A stretch of DNA of 64,000 nucleotides from Scytalidium lignicola (taxonomy: Eukaryota > Ascomycota > Leotiomycetes): assembly GCA_002812745.2 (NCBI GenBank), contig NCSJ02000002.1, positions 351,795 to 415,794 on the forward strand, read 5' to 3'. Of this stretch, positions 1 to 12,040 are shown in pieces. Under the pieces are notes generated by a model. That model was not told where the DNA came from. It made no database searches and saw only the letters and a program-made list of their open reading frames with translations. Position 1 is the first letter of the stretch, and each line of letters begins with the position of its first letter. The translations under genes were made by a program, and so were the position numbers.

Positions 1-275
1 TTACCATGGCACTCCAGCTAGATTGAAGCCGGGCAACGATGCCAATGTTCATTGAACTCTATGGATGCCATCCCACAATTGACGCCTAGGAGAGAGCTGA
101 GTGTGCTAACAACATGCTACCATAATATACACGAGTACTCAAGGTTGCTCGAAGGTTGAATCGTGATAGTATCAAACGCCAACCTCTGATATCGTCGTAC
201 AATTTCTTTTGACTCCTTCCCAATGACCTTATATACGCCTGCATATGTGAATTTTGCAATACTTTTGTGATTGTC

Positions 276-579
276 TTAAGAATTAGCGTCGATTTCGGAC
301 CATTTTGCTCTAATCTCGTCGCGTTTAGATCTTGCAGCAGTGCGATTGGACTTTGTCTTTTCCAATCGCTGTGCTCTTAAGCACTTGTTGACTTCTGTCT
401 TAGCATTATTGCACATCCCGACTGCTTTCCATAAGAATCCTCTTGCATGGCATTCGTCTAGAAGGTTCATGACCTCTTCGCAGGCTGTACCCAAATCAGT
501 AAGTGAACTTGAACAGTTTAAATTTCATGTTGTCTGGAAACCTACCCATGTTCTCTTTGGTGTGCAAATGAGGATGCAT
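276..579 (-). CDS. CMC2: Cmc2-like twin Cx9C mitochondrial protein
   Basis: Small protein of the mitochondrial intermembrane space, of the COX assembly (CMC) family, whose members help build cytochrome c oxidase. My model has two exons, 546..579 and 276..484, giving 80 residues; the lengths sum to whole codons. The protein starts MHPHLHTKEN, the usual start of this family. It carries two Cx9C motifs (C13-C23 and C36-C46) that normally form a disulfide-linked helical hairpin after import by Mia40. The intron begins GTAGGT and ends TACAG. The C-terminal half is basic and helical. It diverges from the prefoldin 2 gene with about 170 bases between the start codons, so the two probably share a promoter. 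The family call rests on motif spacing and remembered sequence. Confidence 0.88.
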
Positions 580-747
580 CTTGAATTTCTGTATAGCAAT
601 TCCAATGGCGTGATGTTGATTTGAATGAATTATCTCGGTGATGGCCAGTTCCAGCCCATAAATTGTGGAGTCGGCAAATTCCGTCTTTCAGCCCACTTCT
701 AGCTTTATCCTTTACCTTCGAGAACAATATTCATGTTTAACGCAAAC

Positions 748-1390
748 ATGGCTTCACAACCTATCTCAGCTCGGAAGCAACAAGGTCAGGTTACGAAACC
801 TAAAGTAGAGTATTTAGGCTTGGACTAATACTGTCTCTAGAGCTTCAGCTACAATATACGAATTACAAAAATGGATTGCAGCAGATTGCCCAGAAGATAG
901 GTGACGTCGAGCAGGAAGCAGAAGAGCACAAGTTAGTTCGGTCCAAACCTTTTTTACAGAGCACAACATATGGGGTGTATTTTGTGGCTTGTCTCATTTG
1001 AGCGGCGAGGACTTAATCCTTCCTCGTTTGTTTCCTTGGTTTTTGATTTCGATTTCACCGCCCGAGTTCCAAAATATTCGCTCACCGCTATTATTCCTTA
1101 CATAGGCTCGTCCTTGAAACGCTCAAGCCTCTCCCGGATGATAGGAAGTGCTTCCGCATGATAAATGGTGTGTTAGTAGAGCGTACAGTCAAGGATGTGA
1201 AACCAGCGTTACAGACAAATTCGGACGGTTTGAGGAAGGTTTTGGAAGATTTAGTTAAGCAGTACAATAGCAAGCAAGCAGAGATGGAGAAGTGGAAGGT
1301 ATCTCAAAACTCCCCTTTCAAAAGCATTTGGTACAGTCATACTGATTAAATCAAAAGAAAAAGAACAATATCCAAGTTGTGCAACAATAA
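748..1390 (+). CDS. GIM4: Prefoldin subunit 2 (beta-type)
   Basis: Subunit of the cytosolic prefoldin (GimC) hexamer, which delivers unfolded actin and tubulin to the TRiC/CCT chaperonin. I rebuilt four exons, 748..784, 841..931, 1106..1298 and 1358..1390, for 117 residues, the normal beta-prefoldin size. The first helix (KNGLQQIAQKIGDVEQEAEEH) is followed by the two beta-hairpin strands (KCFRMINGVLVERTV) and a second coiled-coil helix ending EKWKKKNNIQVVQQ. An in-frame ATG at 733 would add five residues; I chose 748 because the longer start adds nothing conserved. Splice sites have CTAAT-like branch points. It shares a short intergenic region with the divergent CMC2 gene. Confidence 0.9.
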
Positions 1391-4344
1391 AAAGCCGCTT
1401 TTGAACAAGGCATCACGTCGCAAAGCGGAGTACAGCAGCTTGTTATGATCAGACCTGAAACTCTGGCGGGCAGTAAAGCAGTTAGCATGAAAGGGTTGAG
1501 GAAGACAACAGGGAAGAGCATTTAGCAGGAGGATCGTAGATGTCATCATGGATACAAATCTGGTCGGAGTTAATGCCCAATGGCCCAAAGATCTGGAGCA
1601 AAATCCACCATACTGGAAGTGCAGGGCGAAATTTCCATGTTGCACAACGGCATTAAGGAGTTTTTGGCGGCCATTTTCATAAAGGAACACTGTTCACAAA
1701 TCAGATGAGGCTTCCATATTTTTGGTGCAATCCCGCGTCTCCAGCGTCTCCAGGCCCAACGAAAAAATCCATCATAGAAGGCTGTCAGAATGAGAGGTTG
1801 TGAGGGGTTCAGAGGCGACACAATGAAATGCAAGGAGAAGCGCGGTGCAGGATGTGTTGTCCCTCCTTTCATCAGGCTGAGTAGATCCCTGCTTTTGCAG
1901 CTGTGATGCGTGGTGGGGTGTGTGGATCGGTTACTCGTATTTCATGGTGATAGAAATGCCCCCCTTTTCAAAATAAAGCAATTATTAAAGCCACTATAGT
2001 GTCTGTAGTGAATGTCACAAAATTTCGTGATAATATGAACGTCCTGCATGCGCATTTTGCAATAGTCCTCTTTTCCAACCATGTTGTTGTAGCCTTGTTA
2101 AGATCTTCTCAAGGTTCGATGTGGCTGACGGGCTAAGATAAGATGACCACGTCAACGATGACTACTGTAGAGTAGAAGTATTTTCAGAACAGACGGGATA
2201 ACATCCAGAAAAGTTTTGTTGCTCAGCGAAGTCTATTATGGTGTGTTCAGGTGGTATCCTAAATAATGCCACAGCAGCAAGGTGTGATAAAAAAGGAAAC
2301 CATTCCTGTGCATCAAGTGCATGCATCTTCCCACATAACTAGTAGACTACCTCGCGACACTTATTCTTCTTTTGGGTCAAATGTGGTCTAGTTAAAGGGT
2401 GCATTGGGCCGCTCAACCTGGATGAGGGGTAGAACGTGGAGTTCTTTGACAAAGAAAAGCCAAAAAGCTTCACATATCACACTCACTCTATTAACTAATA
2501 AAAGTTTCTCGCCAATATGCTACCTGTAGTTGTGCACAAAACTCAGAAACAACAATGCGCTCAACCCTCAACTCTACATTCCGAGTGGTCCGGCGAATTG
2601 GATATCCCAAACTCTATTCTTGCGGGAGCGTTCGGGCCGCTCGGCATGTATCACCAAACTATCAGGATGGGAGGTGATTCGTGCCCAGCAGTCATGTTTT
2701 CATTAATTAACATGGTGGTCTATCTAAAAGTGCCAACATACAAGTAGATGCTATGAGATCTCAAAAGAGTTATAATGAAGGGAGAACTAATGTACAATGA
2801 ATTTTCATAATGGACAAGTAATATGCTGTCTTATTTATCAGCTATTTTCTCCGCATCAGGCAAGAGATCTCAAGAGACTTGAGGCAAGAACTGATGCACA
2901 CCACCTTTCCTCAACGCATCAACAGCCCATTCGTACATCTCAACACGTGATCAACTCAGACGCAATGGGATGTCGTGTGTCTCAGGTACCTGAGCTGTGC
3001 ATTATTCTCAACGGGCCAGGTTCTCAAATTCATTATTCGGCCTGGTTGTGCTTGCTGTGGAAGATTCCCGATTCGGGCTAAGCTGATAGGGTGCCAAAAC
3101 TCCCGTCGCGCCGCTGCTGCCTTCCCCTCTTTCGCAGCTTTCCTACCCAACCTCGAGTTGTATTTTCCCAACGACGGCCAATCGTTGGAATACAATCCAG
3201 CTTCATTTATTCATTGGAGAACATCCATCTCCCCAATAACCACGCAGATATCCCTCCAATTTCGCAAGGCGCCCATCCTCGGTCGCCCTGTTTCCCAAGG
3301 CACCATCGTACCTGACTTGCGCCTGTCACCACGGCCCAAGACGTCCAACCACGCACCTCTCACCCTTGCATCACCACACTGCGCAGGACCACTCACCGCT
3401 CAACTCTACTCGGCCAAGGCGACTCCAAACAATCCATCCTCCACGCTCCTGTACGACCCGATCCATCGCTCTGCCGGCGGTATCGTGCCTTGTTGACTCG
3501 GCTGGCTCTGTCGCAAAGCACTCTGGGAGCTCCAGCCCTGCGTTGCCTGCTAAACCTTCAAACTACTATCAACAGACCTACCACCACCTCCAGCTGCAGT
3601 CGTAACACCTCGTTGCTGCCCAGACACAGATAATCACCTTTGCGCAATTGATGATTATCCATTGTCGCGTTGTACTGCCAAAGCCCTCACTCCCGCGCGT
3701 ACAATCTCAATCCGTCGAGAGCTACCTGCCCTGTTTGCGCAGCTTCCTCATTGGACAATCTCGCCTCTGTTGTTGATTTCATCCATCGTCAATATCCGCG
3801 AGAAAGCACTCTTGTAAGCCCCACGCAATTGCATGCGGCTTGTTGCGAAACTTTCCCAACTAATGCACATAGTCCTGCGACCGCTTTTTTAACCACGTTT
3901 ACCTGCAAGGCGCAGCGTACATAATCTTGACCTGTGTAAGTCGAAAGAAAGAGGAAAAAAATATTCCGTGTTCGATCTAAATGGGCAGCCCTGCTCGCTA
4001 TACCCAACGCCTCTCAATCTCTGACGCGACTTTGCAGTAGGATACCTGCAGCTAACAGAGCAATCCTTTCAGACCCTAGTCTTCGAGTCGAGTACGTGCC
4101 TCAGAATTCCCTGTGCAGAAGCTGCATTAGTGGACCTGTCCACCGGCTTCGTCCAGATCTGGATAGTGCCCACTCGAACAAGAAGGCATTTGGCTCCCAA
4201 GATCGACGCAGCTTAACGCACTCCGCATAACCTGCGAGATCGCAAGCCCTACTACAACGTGTTGGACACATCATACGGCCAGCGTGGCAACCAAGGAATT
4301 CCCGAGAAGCTACCTCCCGATACCTGCAGGTAGCCATATACATC
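1391..4344. other. Gene-free stretch and probable HAP3 leader
   Basis: No gene model could be supported over these 2.95 kb. The left half (to about 2900) is mixed sequence with short open frames on both strands and no recognisable domain. The right half, from about 3080, is rich in C and CT on the plus strand and holds several short open frames (one from 2975 to 3496). That composition and its position fit an upstream promoter and long 5' leader of HAP3, but no transcript evidence is available. Confidence 0.5.
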
Positions 4345-5434
4345 ATGTCGGCATCCCCTCCAAAGGAAACAGACGTTGAAGGCGTACAATCGCCGGAGGA
4401 CGCAGATGCGCAAATGAATGATCCTCAAGACCCACACGGTACAGGAATGGCATACGAATTCGAAGTCAAGGAGCAAGATAGGTGGCTTCCAATAGCAAAT
4501 GGTGAGTCCCTCCAAAGTCCTCCTTCTGATTTGCGCGTGGAATATATCCTTTGCATTTCGAAACTTGTCGTTACTGGCATCGCTTCGTTCGTCAGAACTA
4601 TCACAAGCGTATGCTATCTTGCTTGGCCAGTCACTGAGCCTCGAGCGCAAACACTTGAACTCCGTTGGTGTTACTGCCATCGTTCACCCCATCATGCCCC
4701 ACACAAATCCGGAAGGATCGCCAGAGACGCGAGGCGCTTCGAGCAATGGAAGATATGATGACTGTTCAGATACTAACATCCGAAACTTTGCGCCAGTTGC
4801 CAGAATTATGAAGACAGCTCTTCCTGAAAACGCAAAGATTGCAAAGGAAGCTAAGGAGTGCATGCAAGAATGCGTCAGCGAGTTCATCTCATTTATAACC
4901 AGTGAAGGTTCGTTATATTTCTCCACCCAAAAGGATGTCTTAGGATACCAGTGCTAATTCTCATCCTACAGCTTCAGAGAAGTGTCATCAAGAGAAGCGA
5001 AAAACGGTCAATGGAGAAGATATTCTGTTTGCGATGACATCATTGGGATTTGAAAACTACGCTGAAGCTCTCAAGATTTATTTGTCGAAGTACCGAGAAG
5101 TGAGTAACCAACCTGCGATGTTGTTATGTGAACGTCATATGCGTCTTTATACATACGGTCGAGATTGCTAATCAAATGATTCAAGACTCAATCTACGAGA
5201 GGTGAGAATCAAAATCGCCCAAGCAGCCAGGGATTTGGCTCTGCCCCAGGAGCCCCAGGAGCAGCAAACACATCCTCATCCGCTACATTCCAAGGCAGCG
5301 CTGAAGGAGCAAACAACATCCTTGCTGGCCAACAGACAGAGGGTGGCGAACACGACACCGGTGCATATGGTGGCTTATACGGAGCCCAAGTCTCAGCTGG
5401 ACATAACGGTGCAACAGGCACAGAGTATCAGTGA
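4345..5434 (+). CDS. HAP3: CCAAT-binding factor subunit HAP3/NF-YB
   Basis: Histone-fold subunit of the trimeric CCAAT-binding complex (Hap2/3/5; HapC in Aspergillus), a nuclear factor controlling respiration, iron and redox genes. Exons are 4345..4501, 4797..4907, 4972..5099 and 5186..5434, giving 214 residues. The histone fold spans roughly residues 45-135: the LPIANVARIMK start, the [13 protein letters not shown] helix, and the [20 protein letters not shown] segment are all family hallmarks. The N-terminus is acidic; the C-terminus is a Gly/Ala/Gln-rich tail without a known domain. The first intron (295 bases) holds a 152-residue open frame that is only an intron shadow. Family assignment is very secure. 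Confidence 0.95.
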
Positions 5435-6643
5435 AGATCATCAGCGGTATGGGTTCTCATGACGTGTAGATGGCATTCAATTCACGTATAGTATCGGTGT
5501 TTGTAGGAAAGGATACGGAGTTTATGATTCTCAAGAGGTGTATTGATCATAGGAAAGGGAAATGGTTTGATTTAGGGGGTATGGGAAAGGAATGATATCC
5601 TACTTAGCTGTACATCATTGACAGGGCAAAAAGTATGGGGACAAGATTCCTTGCTTGTTTGGTAGAATTTTGGCATTCATTTTTTGTCAAGTTAGATTGG
5701 ATTTACTACCTGATTGGTATAACATTGTGGTACCAGAAAAGCGATTTGCTTTGGAACGGAACAGACCTACACTGGACAGAATTGATAGGATGTAGAATAA
5801 GCAGCCCACAATGCGTTGCCAAATAATACATACAGCACATTTTCTCAAGCTGGTAAAGATCTCTAGGCAAAATACCTAAAATATAAGGGCTATAAAATTT
5901 TAAGCGTCGCAAGTACAATTGAACCTTCATACCATATTACATGAACCTGCAAAATCTCGGTCTGTTCTCTCTAGCAATATTTTTTTTGTCAGAAGGAAAG
6001 AAGATGGTATGAGCCCGTGGAGAATAAGTCAAGAGAAATGTCGTTCAAGCTGTCACAACTTCGATCTGGCTTTATAAGCGAATGTGACTAACAAGTTTCA
6101 GCTCTAGCGTTCCCGATTATATGGCCCGTGCATAACTGGGCCTGGATTGCACCAGTTTATGAACATTTGAGATTCAGATTTCGAAGGAGGGATAAACTGT
6201 GCCAAAAAATGGTTCTTTAATGAAAGTTGGTACAAAGAAGATTTTACAGTGTGCCAATTTTTGAATCTCAGCAATGGAGTTGTAATTGGTGAATTTGCAT
6301 GGTGTTGTGGTAGTCGTTGAGACCGAAAGGAGATTCATCCTGTGAGTGAAGTCTTCTGGCTTCAAGCCCTCATCGAGGGCAGCTGGCAGTGTATATCCTA
6401 CAAATTTGTTTCCATTTTTTTGATTTCTCAAGAGGCAACCACCTTGGAAGTCAACAATCGACTTTGTAAGTTATCAACAACCAGTTCATCAACTATCAAT
6501 CCATCCAAAGCAAGCCTAGTTCTCGTTGCCGCATCGTGACAACTGCACTTCTCCGTCAGTGATGGCAGTCATTACAAATTAGCAAATTGTTTTTATTATT
6601 TCCTTCTGCAGCGTGGAAGTATTCATGCAATCATCTTTCAATC
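5435..6643. other. Intergenic region, HAP3 to STE20-type kinase
   Basis: AT-rich DNA of 1.2 kb. It should hold the HAP3 3' end and the kinase promoter. A minus-strand open frame at 6174-6431 looks somewhat protein-like but has no conserved neighbour exon and no family I recognise. No RNA gene was seen. Confidence 0.5.
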
Positions 6644-9600
6644 ATGGACAAGCCACCTATACCACCTTGGAGTGAACTTCGACGAAATCGACAAGTCATT
6701 TCGGACCGTGCCTGCTCTGAAAGTTTTCAGGCAATGGAAGGCAACACATCTGTTCTACTTCAACCAGAAACATCTTCATATTCCAACTCGAATTCTCGAA
6801 AGTTTAAAGAGATACTGTCTCCACAGTTCAGAGTTGAGCCGAAGGTGTATAATCCGGCTCTCATGACACCTCGAAATGGGAGTTATCCGCACAATTTCTC
6901 CGTGAAAAACACTGCTGCTACTCCGAGTGAATCAGCAAACCCAGAGTATTCTGCTTATTTTACCGTATTGCTTCCTCCTTGTCCTGTACTGACGACTTTG
7001 CACATATGAACGCAACTAACAAGTGCCAGCAGACTTTACCTGACGATGAGCAAGTGCCCGTCAAAAATATCGATCCATACGGATGTTCTTCATTAATTTC
7101 TTCTTTAAATAATAACGAAGGTGATATTAACCAAGAACCGTATGCAGAACCGAAGAATCCTTCGTCGACCTTCAGAGAGAAACTCGAGAGGCGGAAATAT
7201 CAAGCTCTATCTATTACAAAACCTAGCCTCAAACCCAGAATTAACCGTCGAGGCTTTCTTTCTAAGGCCCGCAGATTCTTTACTCCCCGCTTGAAGCATC
7301 TCGAATCAGATAGAGCACTACCAGAGCAGTGGGAGAATCCTTTCAGTCTAAGTCTTCGACCAAACCAGTCGTGGTCACCGCCAAGAAGACCCCTTCAACC
7401 ACTACCAAGACGTGGCGTCTCAGAACCTATATATTACAGATACTCGAGCGAATCTTCTAGCTCAGAATCAAGCGAAAATACTGAACACAGACTTCGTGTT
7501 GCGGGCTCATCGTCTCCATCTGACCCCCAGTTTCAAGGGCCTCTCTCATATATAACTCCAGAGCTAGGAAAGAGGGATAATTGGACTATTTTCAATAATA
7601 CTCCTCAATCACAGCAAGAAAGGACCAACAACAGCTTCTTAGTAGTATCCTCCAGGCCGCAATTGCATGAAGTCGAACGAGACTTTTATACGATCTCGGA
7701 TAAAAGACAAGATCAACGACGAAGTACTTATACATTGGAGAGGAAAAGCTCTAGGTTTCAGCAGGCTTCTTTCCAACCACGAGACCCGTCCCATCTACAT
7801 CATTCATCAAAGCAAGACACTAGAAAGCGCTTGAGTATTGGCCCTCAAACTCTGCTAGAGACCCCTGTACGAAACAGCGACAATCTAGCGGATAAATATA
7901 CTGCATCGACATCACAAGTTTGGAAACAGTCCTTTGACGACGTTGAGAAGCAGATTGAAACATATCTGCCTGAACTACGAAGAAAATACAGCCTCGAGAG
8001 TCTTTTTGAAGACGATCCTAAAGGCGAGAGATATTTTCCAGGGAATTCTGGGGCCGTAAGGGTTTCATGGGAAGATTTTGCTAGTGGCAAGCGAGTCGAA
8101 TCTGAGCAGAGTAGATCTCGAGCTTCAAGTTTATACAGCTTAGGCCCCACTAGTTCTACTGATTGTCTTGAAACACCGGCTGATTGTTGTAACAAGTCTG
8201 GATGCTCTGAAGTTAGACCATTGAATATCAGGAAGCTCAGTGACCCAGGAATCTCCTCCCCATCGCCGCAGAAGGCTTCATGCCGTCCACTCCCATCTCT
8301 TCCATCACATTTTGAAAATCAGTCGGCGCAGTTGCAAGATATCCCTCCGCTCCAAGTTCGGAAAAATAGCCTACCAATTGCTGGAAGTCGACCCCCAGGA
8401 ACAGGTTTACCCCAACAACCTGGATCAGAGCCGGTCCGTTCCCTCAGGACAAGAGATCGTTATAAATCCCGGAAGAAGCAGGTGGTAACAATAGACAAAG
8501 CTTCTCAGGAAGGTGGTGCTCTATTTCTATTAGAATCACTAGATCAGAGCTTTGCAGAGCCCAACGACCTCCGATCTCTATTTTTTAAAGGCCCGAAGAA
8601 AGGAGTCGCTAACAGTGGTTTTGATAAAAGAGGAGATATCTTACCAGGTAGGAATGCTAGTGTAACCACAAATACCAGATCTGAATCTGAGACAGGAGAC
8701 TGGGATAAACCAGATATCAAGACTACGACTTGTCCGAATACTCCAAGGCAGTCATCAAACGGCGTGACTACCAAAGCATTCAAGTCAGGCCACCCAAGTG
8801 TTACATCAAAGCTTGTTTGTGAAAGAGTTCGAGAACTTACAGCGGCATCAAGAAATCCTTTCCCAGAGAGAGAGGGGCTGTTTTCAAGAATTCCGGAGCC
8901 GATAAGTATAACTACAGATAAGAGGTTCTCGCAACTCCTCTCTAAGTGGGAACAAGGTCATCTGTTAACTGGCACTGGCCAGTCAGGGTCTGCTCATAGA
9001 CACGGCTTAAAGCAGGGAACGGTCTTAAAAAAGACAAAGAGTGTTAGATTTCAAGCTGAAGCTACTCAGGAGTGTCAGTCTGGGAAGCAGGAATTTGTAT
9101 GTGTTTCTCTTTTCTACAACTGCATGAGTTACTGATATTTACATGAGAAGGAACCTAGCAATAATTCTTTTGAAAGTGTTGATGATCACGTAAGTGAATT
9201 GTCTACAGAAGGAGTTCGGTTTATTGATAAAAGCCTAGGAACCAGTAAGAGAAAGTTCAGACAGTGTTCTGAACCCTAAGCACCCTCTATTTATAGAGCT
9301 GCGCCGAGAATACGAACTCCAGCCTAGAACCCCTCACTCATTGTCAGCAACAAGTTCTTTTTCAAGCTTCTACAGTCAATCGCTGGATGGTTCTCCCTGT
9401 CACCGAGACTCAGGCACTTCTAATAACACCGCTGGTAGATTATCTCTAAGACGGTCCAAAATGGATATGCTTCAGATTAAACCGGTTGAGTTCAACCAGA
9501 TAAAGGGTAAAGCAATCGAAGATGCAAGGCAAATGCAAGCTTCCGTAATTGAAGCTGCAACAAAATCAGGGAAAGAACCACCGAAATATGCTCTTCTTGA

Positions 9601-12040
9601 GCTTATCGGGAAAGGAACATTTGGACGTGTCTACAAAGGGTAAGTTTTTAATGCTGGTTTAATGAGATAAATCACATCTAACAATAATATAGCAAAGATA
9701 TGACATCTGCTGCTATTGTAGCCGTCAAAATCATCGATATAGATGAGAGTGACACCCTCAACCCTCGTAACGCAGATTCATACAGCGAATTCTTGAAAGA
9801 GGTGAACGCTTTAAAGCTTCTCAGTGAAAATCAAGCTCGAAATATCAACCATGTCATTGAGGCACTTCCTGTTGGTAAGGCCATGTGGATGATTACGGAA
9901 TATTGTGGTGGTGGAAGTGTTGCAACTTTGGTGAGTGGCTTGCTTTGCTAAGTTCGCTGGATGAATTAGACTGAGGAACAATAGATGAAACCAACTGCTC
10001 CAGGAGGTCTACAAGAAAAGTGGATTATTCCAATTCTTCGAGAGGTAGCAGAAGCTATTAAGTGGGTCCATCAAGCTGGTATTATCCATAGAGACATCAA
10101 ATGTAAATGCTCATCTTATTTGGAGTATATGTGGCTAGATGCTGATGATTTCAGGCGCCAATGTTCTAATTACAGAACAGGGAGGTGTTCAACTCTGTGA
10201 CTTCGGAGTCGCTGGCACTATTGAAACAAAGCTAGATAAACGATCCACCATTATTGGTACTCCACACTGGATGGCACCAGAGCTTTTCGATCCAAATCCT
10301 AGTTATGGTAAAGAAGTTGATATTTGGGCCTTTGGTTCCATGATCTACGAAATTGCGACTGGACTCCCACCAAATGTCGCAAAGGGTATCATCTCATATG
10401 ACCGAATAGGTCCATATCTCAAACAACACGTCCCAAGACTTGAAGGAGGAAATTACTCAAATGAATTGCGAGGTCTTGTGGCATTTTGCCTAGAAGAGCA
10501 ACCTAGTGCTCGTCCCTCCGTTGAACAAGTGCAGAAGCACCCCTACATCTACAATACCAGTCAAAGATATCCAACGTCATCTCTAACGCAATTAGTCAAA
10601 GCTTTCAAAGCATGGGAAGACCATGGCGGTGCCAGAAAATCCCTTTTCATGATAGGAGGTGCTCCAGCAATGTCTGAGGCTATACCAAACATTCCTTTCG
10701 ATGATGGCTGGAACTTTAGTACAACTGCTGCTTTCGACAAAGAAGTTTACAATGTCAATGCTCAGGATGTTTACGATGTTTATGGAAATAATATAGAGCT
10801 CGATGCAAAATTTACGCAAGAGACGTCGCGTCCAAATCCACCGAAGGCTTCGCGCCGCCGACCTCCTCCTGAGGCCCTTGCCCCACTGAGAGCACCCTTA
10901 GAGAAGATATTCGATCCGAATACCCTTTCAAGCTACGAAGAGAATAGTCGTAGTCACTACGGAAGACCCGGGCCTCTTCCGGCATCAGATTTACCACTGA
11001 GAGATGACTCCGCTCAGACGTCCATCAGGGACACAATGATTGATCTTGGTGATCATGATCCAGCAACTGGGTTATCAAGCTTCGCTGATATGGATACTAT
11101 CAGACCTGAAAGGCATGACCGAGACGACAATATTCAAGATAATTCCTCTGTGCAAGATTTCAGCAGGCCACCCTTGAGTGACCCTGCAGATGTTGCTAAT
11201 AATCGCAAGACCCAGGATTGGAAGTTTCCAACTATGGTACCTCCAGCGTCTGCTGACCCTGAGATGTCACGTTTTCCATCGAGTTATGAACCTTTTCAGC
11301 CCCCAGCAATGCCCGGATTTGGAGGTAGCCGTCCGATTCTTACCCACCATCCTACAGAATCTGCACCTGGCAACTTTGGGAATGTACCTCTTATTCAGGG
11401 TTCATCTACCCGGCCAGATTCAATGGCATCCATGATTGATCTTGATGCAGCTCTTGGACCAGCTCCATCTATTCGTCCGTCCACAGCCAGTTCCGATGTT
11501 GGATCCACAACAAGTGAACACACAACATCAGGAAATCCATTCGAGTTTGAGCGTCACGCATCCATGTATCAACCAGTCTCGACTGACCAGACTGAACCCT
11601 ATCAGAGTCTTGACCCAGATGCTCCTAGCCATTTCCCTACGACAGATGGTCTCAACAATTTACATGATGGTTCGGACTTCTCTGCTTCAGAGGCTGAAGG
11701 CCCTGGTGGCACATACACGAATGGGTATGGAAACACCACGCAATATGATGCTCAAGATTTAGAATACACAGCTGTGAAACCACCATCTCGAATGGCTCAA
11801 AGCACCATTCCCGCAACCCAAAGTTATACCTTCGATCATTTCCCTCCTCTTGAAACCCCTCCATCCTCTGCGGTCATGTCAAATAGAGCGACGAAAGAAG
11901 AGTTCCAGGATGAGATGACGAGAATGCTCAATGGTATGGATGGCCAGTTGAGAGCCTTTCGCAGTGTTTATGAGAACATTCCCGTTACTAGGGCAGCTAC
12001 TTATCGTAATGACCGGCGGGATGAAGATGGTACCACTTGA
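6644..12040 (+). CDS. Large STE20/GC-family Ser/Thr protein kinase
   Basis: Protein kinase of the STE20/germinal-centre group. My model has seven exons: 6644..6964, 7024..9096, 9151..9189, 9281..9639, 9693..9930, 9985..10102 and 10155..12040, about 1,677 residues. The first ~900 residues are Ser/Pro/Arg-rich and probably disordered. The kinase domain lies near 914-1180: glycine loop GKGTFGRVYKG, AVKII lysine, HRDIKCANVL catalytic loop, DFG, and the GTPHWMAPE activation segment typical of STE20 kinases. The C-terminal ~500 residues are again low complexity, with a short possible coiled coil near the end. A kinase domain in the middle is unusual for Sid1/Nak1-type relatives, whose domain is N-terminal, so I give no gene name. 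The kinase exons are secure; the upstream splices at 6965-7023 and 9190-9280 are less so. Confidence 0.85.

Noticed and set aside
1570..1872. Minus-strand open frame with Trp/Cys-rich sequence downstream of prefoldin 2
   Set aside because: Two overlapping frames share the strand, no domain is recognisable and no flanking exon with good splice sites was found.
2975..3496. 173-residue open frame upstream of HAP3
   Set aside because: Pro/Ser-rich from C-rich DNA, no conserved motif, and its position fits a leader; treated as a possible upstream frame only.
6174..6431. Protein-like minus-strand frame (NKFVGYTLPAALDEGLKPEDF)
   Set aside because: Short, no family known, no supporting neighbouring exon; may be a relic but cannot be supported.
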